Shown here: positions 57,416 through 64,000 of the stretch, piece by piece | How the letters are laid out: each line of letters begins with the position of its first letter | How positions within the stretch are numbered: the first letter of the stretch is position 1 | From: Streptomyces sp. S465 | GTDB taxonomy: Bacteria > Actinomycetota > Actinomycetes > Streptomycetales > Streptomycetaceae | Reading direction: 5' to 3' | Assembly (NCBI RefSeq): GCF_026898115.1 | Contig: NZ_CP114036.1 | Coordinates: 4,706,001-4,770,000, forward strand | Length of the DNA stretch: 64,000 nucleotides | Notes under the pieces: model-generated | Told to the model about the DNA's origin: nothing | Databases searched by the model: none | What the model saw: only the letters and a program-made list of their open reading frames with translations | Translations under genes and position numbers: made by a program

Positions 57416-58165
57416 ATGCCACCTGAGACCGCACTACTGGAGTCGCGCTCGCTGCGCGACAGTGTCATCGCCCGGACGGACGTCCTCGACAAGGTCAAGG
57501 TCCTGACCCTGCTGCCCGATGGGCTGCATATCACCACGCGCATGGTCGCGGAGTACTTCGAGGTTGGGGAAGAAGCCGTCAAGAGTCTGACCAAGCGACA
57601 CCGGAAGGAGTTCCACAGCAACGGGATGCACACCCTTCGAGGCGCTGACCTGCGGTCCTTCCATAGGTCCACAATGGACCTATGGGAGTCGAGTTATCCA
57701 CAGGCCATCACCCAGCTCACCCTCTACCCCCGCCGGGCCATCCTCAATGTCGCCATGCTGCTGCGCGACAGCGATATCGCCAGGCGGGTACGCACCTATC
57801 TCCTCGATATCGAGGAGTCGACCCGGAACGGACCGGGAACCGGGACGGAGCAGCTTCCGCTCGAACAGGTGCTCACCGAGCGGATGCTGGCCGGGCCGAT
57901 CGGCAACCGTCTCGAGGCCGTCGAGGCGTGTCTGGCGGATGTCGGCTCCACGCTGCGGGAGCTGGCGCCGTGGATGGCCAGGGTCTCCGCCCGGCTGGAC
58001 GGCATGGACCGGCGGCTCGATGCGCACGGACGGGTCATCTGCGCCATGAGCGAGCGGCTCTGCGATCTCGGTGATGACATGACCGAGGTCCGCAAGGACG
58101 TCGCCACACTCAAGGCCGAGGCGGCCCAGCGGCGGGCGCGGCGCGCCCAGCGACGGCGCGCGTAG
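57416..58165 (+). CDS. Rha/ORF6N-like phage-type regulatory protein
   Basis: A 249-residue protein, weakly recognised. Residues ~25-125 resemble the Rha/BRO/ORF6N anti-repressor type: HITTRMVAEYFEVGEEAVKSL (a HTH-like pair of helices) and TLYPRRAILNVAMLLRDSDIARRVRTYLLDIEE (shown to 20: TLYPRRAILNVAMLLRDSDI). The C-terminal half is coiled-coil-rich and Arg-rich (RLDGMDRRLDAHGR, EAAQRRARRAQRRRA). A likely DNA-binding protein. ATG 57416 has GGAAGGCACATCC upstream. It may be a domesticated phage gene. Confidence 0.55.
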   Translation: MPPETALLESRSLRDSVIARTDVLDKVKVLTLLPDGLHITTRMVAEYFEVGEEAVKSLTKRHRKEFHSNGMHTLRGADLRSFHRSTMDLWESSYPQAITQLTLYPRRAILNVAMLLRDSDIARRVRTYLLDIEESTRNGPGTGTEQLPLEQVLTERMLAGPIGNRLEAVEACLADVGSTLRELAPWMARVSARLDGMDRRLDAHGRVICAMSERLCDLGDDMTEVRKDVATLKAEAAQRRARRAQRRRA

Positions 58166-58287
58166 CGGACCGGCGGAGCCCGGTGGGCGGGGTGACGTCC
58201 CGCCCACCGGGTTCGCCCGAGCGCACTTGTAGGATGACTGGGCAATCGGGCGAATTGAAGCGGAACCGAACGAGGGGAACGGGCGAG

Positions 58288-59034
58288 ATGGCGTTGCGGG
58301 CGGCCGGACGACAGTCGCTGGTCGACACCGTGGTGGAGCAGCTGCGGGCACAGCTCGCCGAGGGCGAGTGGAAGGTCGGCGACCGCGTGCCCACCGAGCA
58401 CGCCCTCGCCGAACAGCTCCAGGTCGGCCGGAACACGGTCCGCGAGGCGGTCCGCGTCCTCGTGCACGCGGGAATGTTGCAGTCCCGGCAGGGCGAGGGC
58501 ACCTTCGTGGTCTCCACCACCGACCCCGCCGAAGTCATGCGGGATGTGCGGCGCGCCGGAATCCGGGATGTGCTGGAGTTGCGGATCGCCCTGGAGGCGG
58601 AGGGCGCGCGGCTGGCCGCGCTCCGCCACACCCCCGCCGATCTGCGGCGGATGCGGGCGGCGTTGGAGTCGCTGGAGTCGTTGGAGGCACTGGAGTCTCC
58701 GGAACCGTTCGAGCACGCCGGAGAGCAGCCCGCGTCCGGCAGCCATGAGCTGTACGCGTCCCATGACGTCGGATTCCACATCGCCGTCGTCGACGCCGCG
58801 CACAACGCCGCGCTGAGCGCGACCTACGGCTGGTTCAGCACCTCGGTACGCGAGTCGCTGGTGGCCTCGCTCGGCGACCGGGAGTTGCCGAGCATTTCCC
58901 ATGCCGACCACCGCGCCCTTGTCGACGCCATCGCCTCCGGCGATCCGGCGGCCGCCGAGGCGGCGGCGCGGGCGCTGCTGGAGACGCCGAAGCGCGCGAT
59001 CGAGGCGCTGCTCGCCGCCGACGCCACCGGCTGA
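58288..59034 (+). CDS. FadR-type GntR regulator
   Basis: A 248-residue protein: GntR wHTH (LRAQLAEGEWKVGDRVPTEHA, LQVGRNTVREAVRVLVHAGML, ~10-70) and an FCD ligand domain (RDVLELRIALEAEGARLAAL, HDVGFHIAVVDAAHNA, ADHRALVDAIASGD, with the metal-ligand Asp/His residues). A short Leu-Glu-Ser repeat (ESLESLEALES) lies in the middle. It precedes the MFS gene by 109 nt and probably controls it. ATG 58288. Confidence 0.9.
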   Translation: MALRAAGRQSLVDTVVEQLRAQLAEGEWKVGDRVPTEHALAEQLQVGRNTVREAVRVLVHAGMLQSRQGEGTFVVSTTDPAEVMRDVRRAGIRDVLELRIALEAEGARLAALRHTPADLRRMRAALESLESLEALESPEPFEHAGEQPASGSHELYASHDVGFHIAVVDAAHNAALSATYGWFSTSVRESLVASLGDRELPSISHADHRALVDAIASGDPAAAEAAARALLETPKRAIEALLAADATG

Positions 59035-59143
59035 GCCCCCTTCGGCGCGCCTGACCGCGGCCCGGCGCTCCCACCACCCACCACCACACCCACCTCACCG
59101 CCCCCACCTCACCCCACCTCATCACGTCGGAACGGAGCTCTTC

Positions 59144-60439
59144 TTGCCACGCCCGCACACCCCCGGCCCCGAGGCCGAACCCCTGCTCGTGGACGCCGAG
59201 ACGGATCTGCGGCCGACCCGCGAGGTGGCCGCCGCGCGGCGCACTCTGCGGGCCCACCCCGCGCTCCTGCTGATCGGCATCGTGCTGGCGTCGCTCAACA
59301 TGCGGGCCGCGCTCGCCGGGGTCTCCCCGCTCCTCGGTGAGATCAGCGGCCACTTCGGGCTGTCCGCGACCGCGGGCAGTCTGGTCACCACCATTCCGCT
59401 GATCTTCATGGGCCTGGCCTCGCCCTTCGCACCCCGGCTCGCCCGGCGCTGGGGCACCGAGGCGGTGCTGCTGGGCGCGCTGGTGCTGCTGTTCGGCGGC
59501 GTACTGCTGCGCGTGGCGTCGCCCGTGACGGCGCTCTTCGCCGGCGGCGCCCTCGTCGGCAGCGGGATCGCGTTCCTCAATGTGCTGATGCCGGGCCTGG
59601 TCAAGCGTGACTTCCCGCACCGGGCCGCCGGGATGACCGCGCTCTACACCACCTCGATGATCGCGGGGGCGACGGTCTCCGCCGCCTCCGCCGTGCCCCT
59701 GGAGGACGCGCTCGGCGGCTGGCGGGGTTCGCTCGCCTTCTGGGCACTGCCGGCCGCGGTCGCGACGCTGGTCTGGATACCGCAGACGGTGCTCGCCCGG
59801 CGCGGAACGCACCACGGGGAGCCCGCGGCGACTCCGGTGAGGACCACGCCGGACGCGGCGGGGCCGAGGCTGAGCCGCTCCCCGCTGGCCTGGCAGGTCA
59901 CGCTGTACATGGGGTTGCAGTCGTCGATCGCGTACGTCTGCGTCGCGTGGATGCCGACGATCTTCACCGACCACGGTATGAGCAAGAGCACGGCCGGGCT
60001 GGTGTTCGCGTTCAGCAACATGCTCCAGATGGTCGGTTCGTTCGTGGTGCCCACCCTCGCCGGGCGGATGCGCTCCCAGCGGTCGCTGGCCGTCGCCGTA
60101 GCGGCGCTGATGGCGTCCGGTATCGCGGGCATGCTGGTGGCCCCGGTCGCCGGTGCCTGGGTGTGGGCGGCGCTGATCGGCGTCGGACAGGGCGGGGCCG
60201 TGGGGCTGGCGCTGACCATGATGGTGCTGCGGACCGGGGACGCCCACACCTCCGCGCGCCTGTCCGGAATGGCGCAGACCTGGGGCTATCTGCTCGCCGC
60301 CGCGGGCCCGCTGGTGCTCGGCGCGGTGCACCAGGCCACCGGCGACTGGACCGTGCCGCTCACGCTGATGCTGGCGGTGTGCGGGGTGCTCGCGGTGCTG
60401 GGCCTGGGCGCGGGACGCGACCGCAAGATCCGGTCCTGA
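59144..60439 (+). CDS. MFS transporter of the CynX/NimT type
   Basis: A 431-residue transporter with about 12 TM segments: LLIGIVLASLNMRAALAGVSP (typical first helix, shown to 20), LVTTIPLIFMGLASPFAPRL, GMTALYTTSMIAGATVSAA, LYMGLQSSIAYVCVAWMPT. CynX/NimT members import small anions or nitroimidazoles, so an anion or nucleobase substrate is possible. TTG 59144 is used as start (CGGAG upstream); it follows the FadR-type gene and is likely controlled by it. Confidence 0.9.
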   Translation: MPRPHTPGPEAEPLLVDAETDLRPTREVAAARRTLRAHPALLLIGIVLASLNMRAALAGVSPLLGEISGHFGLSATAGSLVTTIPLIFMGLASPFAPRLARRWGTEAVLLGALVLLFGGVLLRVASPVTALFAGGALVGSGIAFLNVLMPGLVKRDFPHRAAGMTALYTTSMIAGATVSAASAVPLEDALGGWRGSLAFWALPAAVATLVWIPQTVLARRGTHHGEPAATPVRTTPDAAGPRLSRSPLAWQVTLYMGLQSSIAYVCVAWMPTIFTDHGMSKSTAGLVFAFSNMLQMVGSFVVPTLAGRMRSQRSLAVAVAALMASGIAGMLVAPVAGAWVWAALIGVGQGGAVGLALTMMVLRTGDAHTSARLSGMAQTWGYLLAAAGPLVLGAVHQATGDWTVPLTLMLAVCGVLAVLGLGAGRDRKIRS

Positions 60440-60596
60440 GCTCCTTGACCGCTCCGGGAGTCCGAGCGGCTCAACTGGCCGTACTCCGTGCGCGGTCCGA
60501 CGCTTTCACAGCCGGTCCTCAGCCCGCAGAGGGCCGGTCGACAACCACCGCCGCCACTCTCGGTGTCATCGGCACCGACGAGGACCGGAGGACGGG

Positions 60597-60866
60597 ATGA
60601 GCGGCATGGACGAGGCGGAGACCACCCAGGGCACTCGGGCCACGGCGGGCACCCGGCGACCGTGGCGGAAGCTGCTGCGGGCTCCCTGGACCGTGGTGTG
60701 TGTGGCGGCGACCGTGCTGCTCGGTTCGTCCGCGACCGTGGCCTCGGCCCTGGACAAGGCCAACGCGGCCCCCACACGCTTCGTGGCGGCGGCCGTCACG
60801 ACGACCGCCGCCACCGCGGAGACGACCGGCGGCCGCTCCGCCGTCCCGGCGCGGTGGCGGCCGTAA
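60597..60866 (+). CDS. Small single-span membrane protein
   Basis: An 89-residue protein: charged N-terminus, one TM (WTVVCVAATVLLGSSATVASA, ~30-51), then Ala/Thr-rich outside part. ATG 60597 follows CCGGAGGACGGG, a strong RBS. No family known. Confidence 0.5.
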   Translation: MSGMDEAETTQGTRATAGTRRPWRKLLRAPWTVVCVAATVLLGSSATVASALDKANAAPTRFVAAAVTTTAATAETTGGRSAVPARWRP

Positions 60867-60904
60867 GGCGCGCATGAGCCACCGCCGTAAGGCGCGCATG
60901 AGCC
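60860..60904. repeat. Direct repeat of a 21-bp unit
   Basis: GCCGTAAGGCGCGCATGAGC occurs at 60860 and again at 60884 (period 24 bp), just after the small membrane protein gene. It looks like a recent duplication. Confidence 0.6.
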
Positions 60905-60966
60905 CTCCCTGGGCGCCGGGCGTCCGCATAAGCCCCTGCGCGCCGGGTGTCACCCCGCGCGGGTGG

Positions 60967-61695
60967 TCACTCCTCCCCCGCGAGGGTCAGCGAGCGCAGC
61001 TTGCGGCCCGCGTACCAGGTCGCGGCCCCGGTCACGGCCAGCAGCAGGACGACACCGGTCGCCAGGCCGACGTCCGACGAGATCACATCGCCGTCCTCGA
61101 CCTTCTGCGCGAGCGCCAGCGCCCACTGCTGCACGCTGAGCTTGCGGGCCCCGGCCACCAGGCTGCCGAAGAAGGTCTCCCAGACCAGGGCGTAGACCAG
61201 CCCGGCGATCACCGCGTGCCGGGTCACGGTGCCCAGCAGCAGGAAGATCGCGCTGTAGGCGACCGAGGCCACGGCGGCGGCGACGGCGTAGCCGACGGCC
61301 AGCTGATGGGCGTTGCCGTTGAGCAGGAAGCCCGCGAGCAGGGTGGGGATCGCGGAGAAGGCGACCGTGACGCCGATCGCCACGACCAGCTTGGTGATGA
61401 TGATCGTCGGCCGCTTCACCGGCTTGGCCAGCAGATAGATGACCGAGCCGTCGTCGATCTCCGGGCCGATCGCGCCCGTACCGGCGATCACGCCGATCAG
61501 CGGGACCATGGTGGCCATCGCGAAGCCGCCGAGGACCGCGTCGGCCGTGTTGTCGTCCGCTCCGGTCAGCAGCCGTACGGCGAGCGAGATCAACAGCAGC
61601 AGACCGGGCAGGGTGAAGAGGATCAGCGCCCGGCGGCGGCCGAGCAGGGCCCGGTAGGTGAGCCGCGCGACGGTGGGGTGGTAGAGCGAGGACAT
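60967..61695 (-). CDS. ABC-2-type transporter permease
   Basis: A 242-residue protein with six TM segments: LILFTLPGLLLLISLAVRLL, AMATMVPLIGVIAGTGAIG, VYLLAKPVKRPTIIITKLVV (cytoplasmic, start VIYLLAKP), ISAIPTLLAGFLL-like, VAYSAIFLLLGTVT, and a C-terminal one. It is the last of the ABC operon, 15 nt behind the ATPase (GAAAGGAGCC RBS), and forms the channel with it. Confidence 0.85.
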   Translation of the reverse strand: MSSLYHPTVARLTYRALLGRRRALILFTLPGLLLLISLAVRLLTGADDNTADAVLGGFAMATMVPLIGVIAGTGAIGPEIDDGSVIYLLAKPVKRPTIIITKLVVAIGVTVAFSAIPTLLAGFLLNGNAHQLAVGYAVAAAVASVAYSAIFLLLGTVTRHAVIAGLVYALVWETFFGSLVAGARKLSVQQWALALAQKVEDGDVISSDVGLATGVVLLLAVTGAATWYAGRKLRSLTLAGEE

Positions 61696-61710
61696 CGCTG
61701 TGGGCTCCTT

Positions 61711-62637
61711 TCAGGCCGCGACGAGGTAGGAGAAGACGCTCTCCAGGGACTCGTCGGAGGGCGAGACCGTGAGGAGCCGGATGCCCTGGTCACGGGCGAC
61801 CCGGGGGAGCAGTTCGGTGAACCGGGCGAAGTCGACGGCCTGGATGTGCAGTCCGCCGTCGGCGCCGGTGCTCGCGTCGACCTCGATTCCGGTGGTCGAC
61901 GGGTCGGCGATCAGGGCGGCGGCGAGCGCGCGGTCGTCGCTGGACCGGACGAGATAGCGGTGCGGACGGTCCGTCATCAGCCGGCGGATCTTGCGGAAGT
62001 CGCCGGAGGCGGCGTGCCGGCCCGCGACGATCACCTCTATGTGCGCCGCCAGCTGTTCGACCTCCTCGAGGATGTGCGAGGAGAACAGCACGGTACGGCC
62101 CTCCGCGCCCATCCGCCGCAGCAGATCCATGAGCTGCATCCGCTGCCGCGGGTCCATGCCGTTGAACGGCTCGTCCAGCAGGAGCACCGACGGCTCGTGC
62201 ACCAGCGCGGAGGCCATCTTCACCCGCTGGCGCATGCCCTTGCTGTACGTGGCGATCTTGCGGGAGCCCGCGTAGTCCATCTCGACGGTGTCGAGCGCCT
62301 TACGGGCGGCGGCGCGCGGATCGGGCAGCCCGTGCAGCTCGGCGTTGGCGATCACGAACTCACGGCCGGTGAGGAAGTCGTACATCGCCTCGCGCTCGGG
62401 GACGATGCCGATGTGGCGGTAGGCCTGCTCATTGCGCCAGATCTGGGCGCCGTCGAGGGTCACCGATCCGGTGGAGGGGGCCAGGAAGCCGCCCATCATG
62501 TTGATGAGGGTGGACTTCCCGGCGCCGTTGGGGCCGAGCAGCCCGGTGACCCCGGGGCCGATGGTCATGGTCACGTCGTTGACGGCCACGACGTTCCCGA
62601 ACCAGCGGGAGACGTTGTCGATGGCGATCGTGGTCAC
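61711..62637 (-). CDS. ABC transporter ATP-binding protein
   Basis: A 308-residue ABC ATPase: Walker A GPNGAGKST, signature YSKGMRQRVKMA, Walker B VLLLDEPFNGMD, H-loop SSHIL. The C-terminal ~80 residues are the extra domain of ABC-2 exporters (HIQAVDFARFTELLPRVARD). GTG 62637 overlaps the permease stop (GTGA). Confidence 0.93.
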   Translation of the reverse strand: MTTIAIDNVSRWFGNVVAVNDVTMTIGPGVTGLLGPNGAGKSTLINMMGGFLAPSTGSVTLDGAQIWRNEQAYRHIGIVPEREAMYDFLTGREFVIANAELHGLPDPRAAARKALDTVEMDYAGSRKIATYSKGMRQRVKMASALVHEPSVLLLDEPFNGMDPRQRMQLMDLLRRMGAEGRTVLFSSHILEEVEQLAAHIEVIVAGRHAASGDFRKIRRLMTDRPHRYLVRSSDDRALAAALIADPSTTGIEVDASTGADGGLHIQAVDFARFTELLPRVARDQGIRLLTVSPSDESLESVFSYLVAA

Positions 62638-63533
62638 AGGCCGACCTTTCGGTAGCGGCGCATCAGCAGCCCGTACGAGCCGGCGATCAGGCCGAGGAGG
62701 ACGAGGACGTAGACGAGCCCGGTCCCGGTGCCGGGGCCGTACTCGCCGGGGAAGGAGGAGTCGGCGCCGAGGAACGCCGTCTGCACCCCGTCGATGATGG
62801 TGATCGGCGAGAACAGTCCGATCCAGCTCACCGCGCCGGTGCTGCCCTGGTCCCAGGCGATGGCCTGGACGGCGGACACCGCGCCGTAGGAGATGGTCAG
62901 CAGGGCGATGACGGCGGCGACGCCGAAGCCGCGGCGCGGGGTGAGCGCGGCGATGACCAGGCTGAGACCGGCGAAGAGGAGGGAGAGCAGAGCCACGGAG
63001 ACCAGTCCTTGTGCGAAGCCCTTCGTCTGATCGGCGAAGTCGAGCTTGGCGAGCAGTGCCCCGACGTAGAGGATCAGCAGGGGCGCGCCGGTGAGGATGA
63101 ACAGGGCGGAGGCCATGGCGGCGAACTTGGCCACCACGTAGTCCATCGTGTCGATGGGGCGGGAGAAGTAGAGCGGAATCGTCCGGAAGCGGAGGTCCCG
63201 GGAGACGGACTGCGGCGCCTGGGAGGCGGTGTAGAGGCCGATGACGGCCTGGAGCATGATCGCGTAGCGGGTGTACTGGACGGGCAGCTTCTCCGCGCTG
63301 GTGGCGACGGCGACCGCGACGATGATCGCGGCGGGCATGCACATCACGGCCAACAGCAGCATCGGCGCGACCTTGGACTTCGCGGAGCGGCCGAGTCCGT
63401 AGGCGCCGCGCAGGCTCTGGGAGAAGAGCGAGCGGCGGGCGTAGGCGCGGCCCAGGCGCGGGCCCTCGTAGTGGCGGTAGCCGATGTTGTGAATGACGTC
63501 GGCGCGCTGCTGGGTCACGGTCTCAGGCGGCAT
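62634..63533 (-). CDS. ABC-2-type transporter permease
   Basis: A 299-residue protein with about six TM segments: MLLLAVMCMPAAIIVAVAVA, AIMLQAVIGLYTASQAPQSV, ALFILTGAPLLILYVGALLA, LVSVALLSLLFAGLSLVIAA, VIALLTISYGAVSAVQAIAW and a last one. PLYFSRPIDTMDYVVAKF is the ABC-2 cytoplasmic motif. It overlaps both neighbours (ATG within 11 nt of the partial ATPase 3' end), so one operon. Confidence 0.88.
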   Translation of the reverse strand: MPPETVTQQRADVIHNIGYRHYEGPRLGRAYARRSLFSQSLRGAYGLGRSAKSKVAPMLLLAVMCMPAAIIVAVAVATSAEKLPVQYTRYAIMLQAVIGLYTASQAPQSVSRDLRFRTIPLYFSRPIDTMDYVVAKFAAMASALFILTGAPLLILYVGALLAKLDFADQTKGFAQGLVSVALLSLLFAGLSLVIAALTPRRGFGVAAVIALLTISYGAVSAVQAIAWDQGSTGAVSWIGLFSPITIIDGVQTAFLGADSSFPGEYGPGTGTGLVYVLVLLGLIAGSYGLLMRRYRKVGL

Positions 63534-64000
63534 CGACGGCACCTCCGTTCGCGTTCGCGTTCGCTTTCGCGCCCTCGTCGGCGTCGGCGTAGGCGTCCGT
63601 GTCGGCGCCCTCGTCCGTGTCGGCGCCCTCGTCGTCGGCGTCGGGCCGGAAGATCTCCGCGATGCGGTGGCGGCGCTGTTCCATGCGGACCAGGCCGAGG
63701 CCGAGGCCGGCGATGGTGTCCCGGACCGTGTCGTACGTCGCCTCCCCCGCGACGTCCACCAGCAGCACGTGGTCGGAGCCGGGCGCCCCGTCGGCACCCC
63801 GGCCGGCGGGCTGGACGGTGAGCCCGGCCCGGTCCAGGGCGGTGCGCAGCGCCGCGGTGCCGTCCGGGTGGTCGGCGGTGTCGGTCACCTCGACCGCGAG
63901 CGAGGCCGTCATCTGGGTGAAGTCGCTGGTGGAGCTGGAGCGGAGCAGCTTGCCGCCGTCGATGACCACCACGTGGTCGCAGGTGCGCTCCAGCTCGCCG
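63523..64000 (-). CDS. ABC transporter ATP-binding protein, C-terminal part (5' end outside window)
   Basis: At least 158 residues. The frame enters from the right with ELERTCDHVVVIDGGKLLRSS, the end of an ABC ATPase (D-loop/H-loop part is off-window). Then comes the extra C-terminal domain (MTASLAVEVTDTADHPDGT, HRIAEIFRP) and a low-complexity acidic tail (DADDEGADTDEGADTDAYAD...). First gene of the exporter operon, coupled to the permease. Confidence 0.85.
   Translation of the reverse strand, partial: GELERTCDHVVVIDGGKLLRSSSTSDFTQMTASLAVEVTDTADHPDGTAALRTALDRAGLTVQPAGRGADGAPGSDHVLLVDVAGEATYDTVRDTIAGLGLGLVRMEQRRHRIAEIFRPDADDEGADTDEGADTDAYADADEGAKANANANGGAVDAA

Noticed and set aside
1..64000. 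CRISPR arrays, IS elements with terminal repeats, rRNA genes and secondary-metabolite synthases
   Set aside because: Looked for and not seen; the only tandem arrays are the short ones reported, without spacer-repeat structure.

Overview
The window is high-GC actinobacterial DNA, almost certainly from a Streptomyces or close relative. This is inferred from frequent GTG/TTG starts, the strong G/C third-position bias, a subtilisin-inhibitor (SSI) gene, a sco-ecuC-copCD-dtpA copper operon, conservon-like ATP-binding proteins, and DnaA boxes of Streptomyces type. No species call is possible from sequence alone.

Region 1 (1 to about 14.76 kb) is accessory. It starts with the tail of a truncated methyltransferase, then a small membrane protein coupled to a Crp/Fnr-type regulator, a secreted protein, and a TetR regulator divergent from two SDR oxidoreductases with a clear operator between them. 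From 5,733 to 14,763 lies a roughly 9-kb island bounded by a perfect 64-bp direct repeat. The right copy is the 3' half of an intact tRNA-Arg(ACG) gene and the left copy is the displaced 3' half. The island has no recognisable integrase. It carries an A+T-richer, TTA-containing gene pair (a PD-(D/E)xK nuclease plus an unrecognised 484-aa partner), a convergent HEPN-domain protein, and a GC-rich module: RibD-like deaminase, XRE-TPR regulator, RsbW-like ATPase and a small HTH protein, with two GGGGTACCCC operators between the divergent genes. I read it as a non-autonomous defence-type island and regard the nuclease pair as the best candidate for an undescribed system.

Region 2 (about 14.7 to 31.3 kb) begins core-like chromosome: tRNA-Arg, tRNA-Ser(GCT), an SSI-type protease inhibitor, a 1,512-aa PAS/histidine-kinase-like/receiver protein that lacks key catalytic residues, an acyl-CoA synthetase, a SigE-family ECF sigma factor, a DUF1906 secreted protein, a three-gene ChsH2/ChsH1/Ltp2-like lipid side-chain module, a prim-pol gene followed by a 16-bp tandem array, a membrane protein, an XRE regulator, an unknown gene that reads into tRNA-Ser(TGA), and that tRNA.

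Region 3 (about 31.3 to 43.2 kb) holds an HtrA/DegP protease, a glycerophosphodiesterase, an RsbW-like ATPase, a SEC-C/DUF5926 protein, a consensus Crp site upstream of a possible small RNA, a second degenerate prim-pol protein with a TGGCACT array in front, a GAF/SpoIIE phosphatase coupled to a 15-codon leader, aminopeptidase P, a MocR regulator and another ATP-binding anti-sigma-like protein.

Region 4 (about 43.3 to 53.6 kb) is the extracytoplasmic copper cluster (membrane protein, YcnI, Sco, ECuC, CopC-CopD, Tat-exported DyP peroxidase), then pheA, a DnaA-box-bearing intergenic region, serS and a HAD phosphatase. Region 5 (53.7 to 64 kb) has a secreted phospholipase A2, a double Lrp-type regulator divergent from a drug-efflux MFS, a Rha-like regulator, a FadR-type GntR next to a second MFS, a small membrane protein, and a four-gene ABC-2 exporter operon that runs off the right edge.
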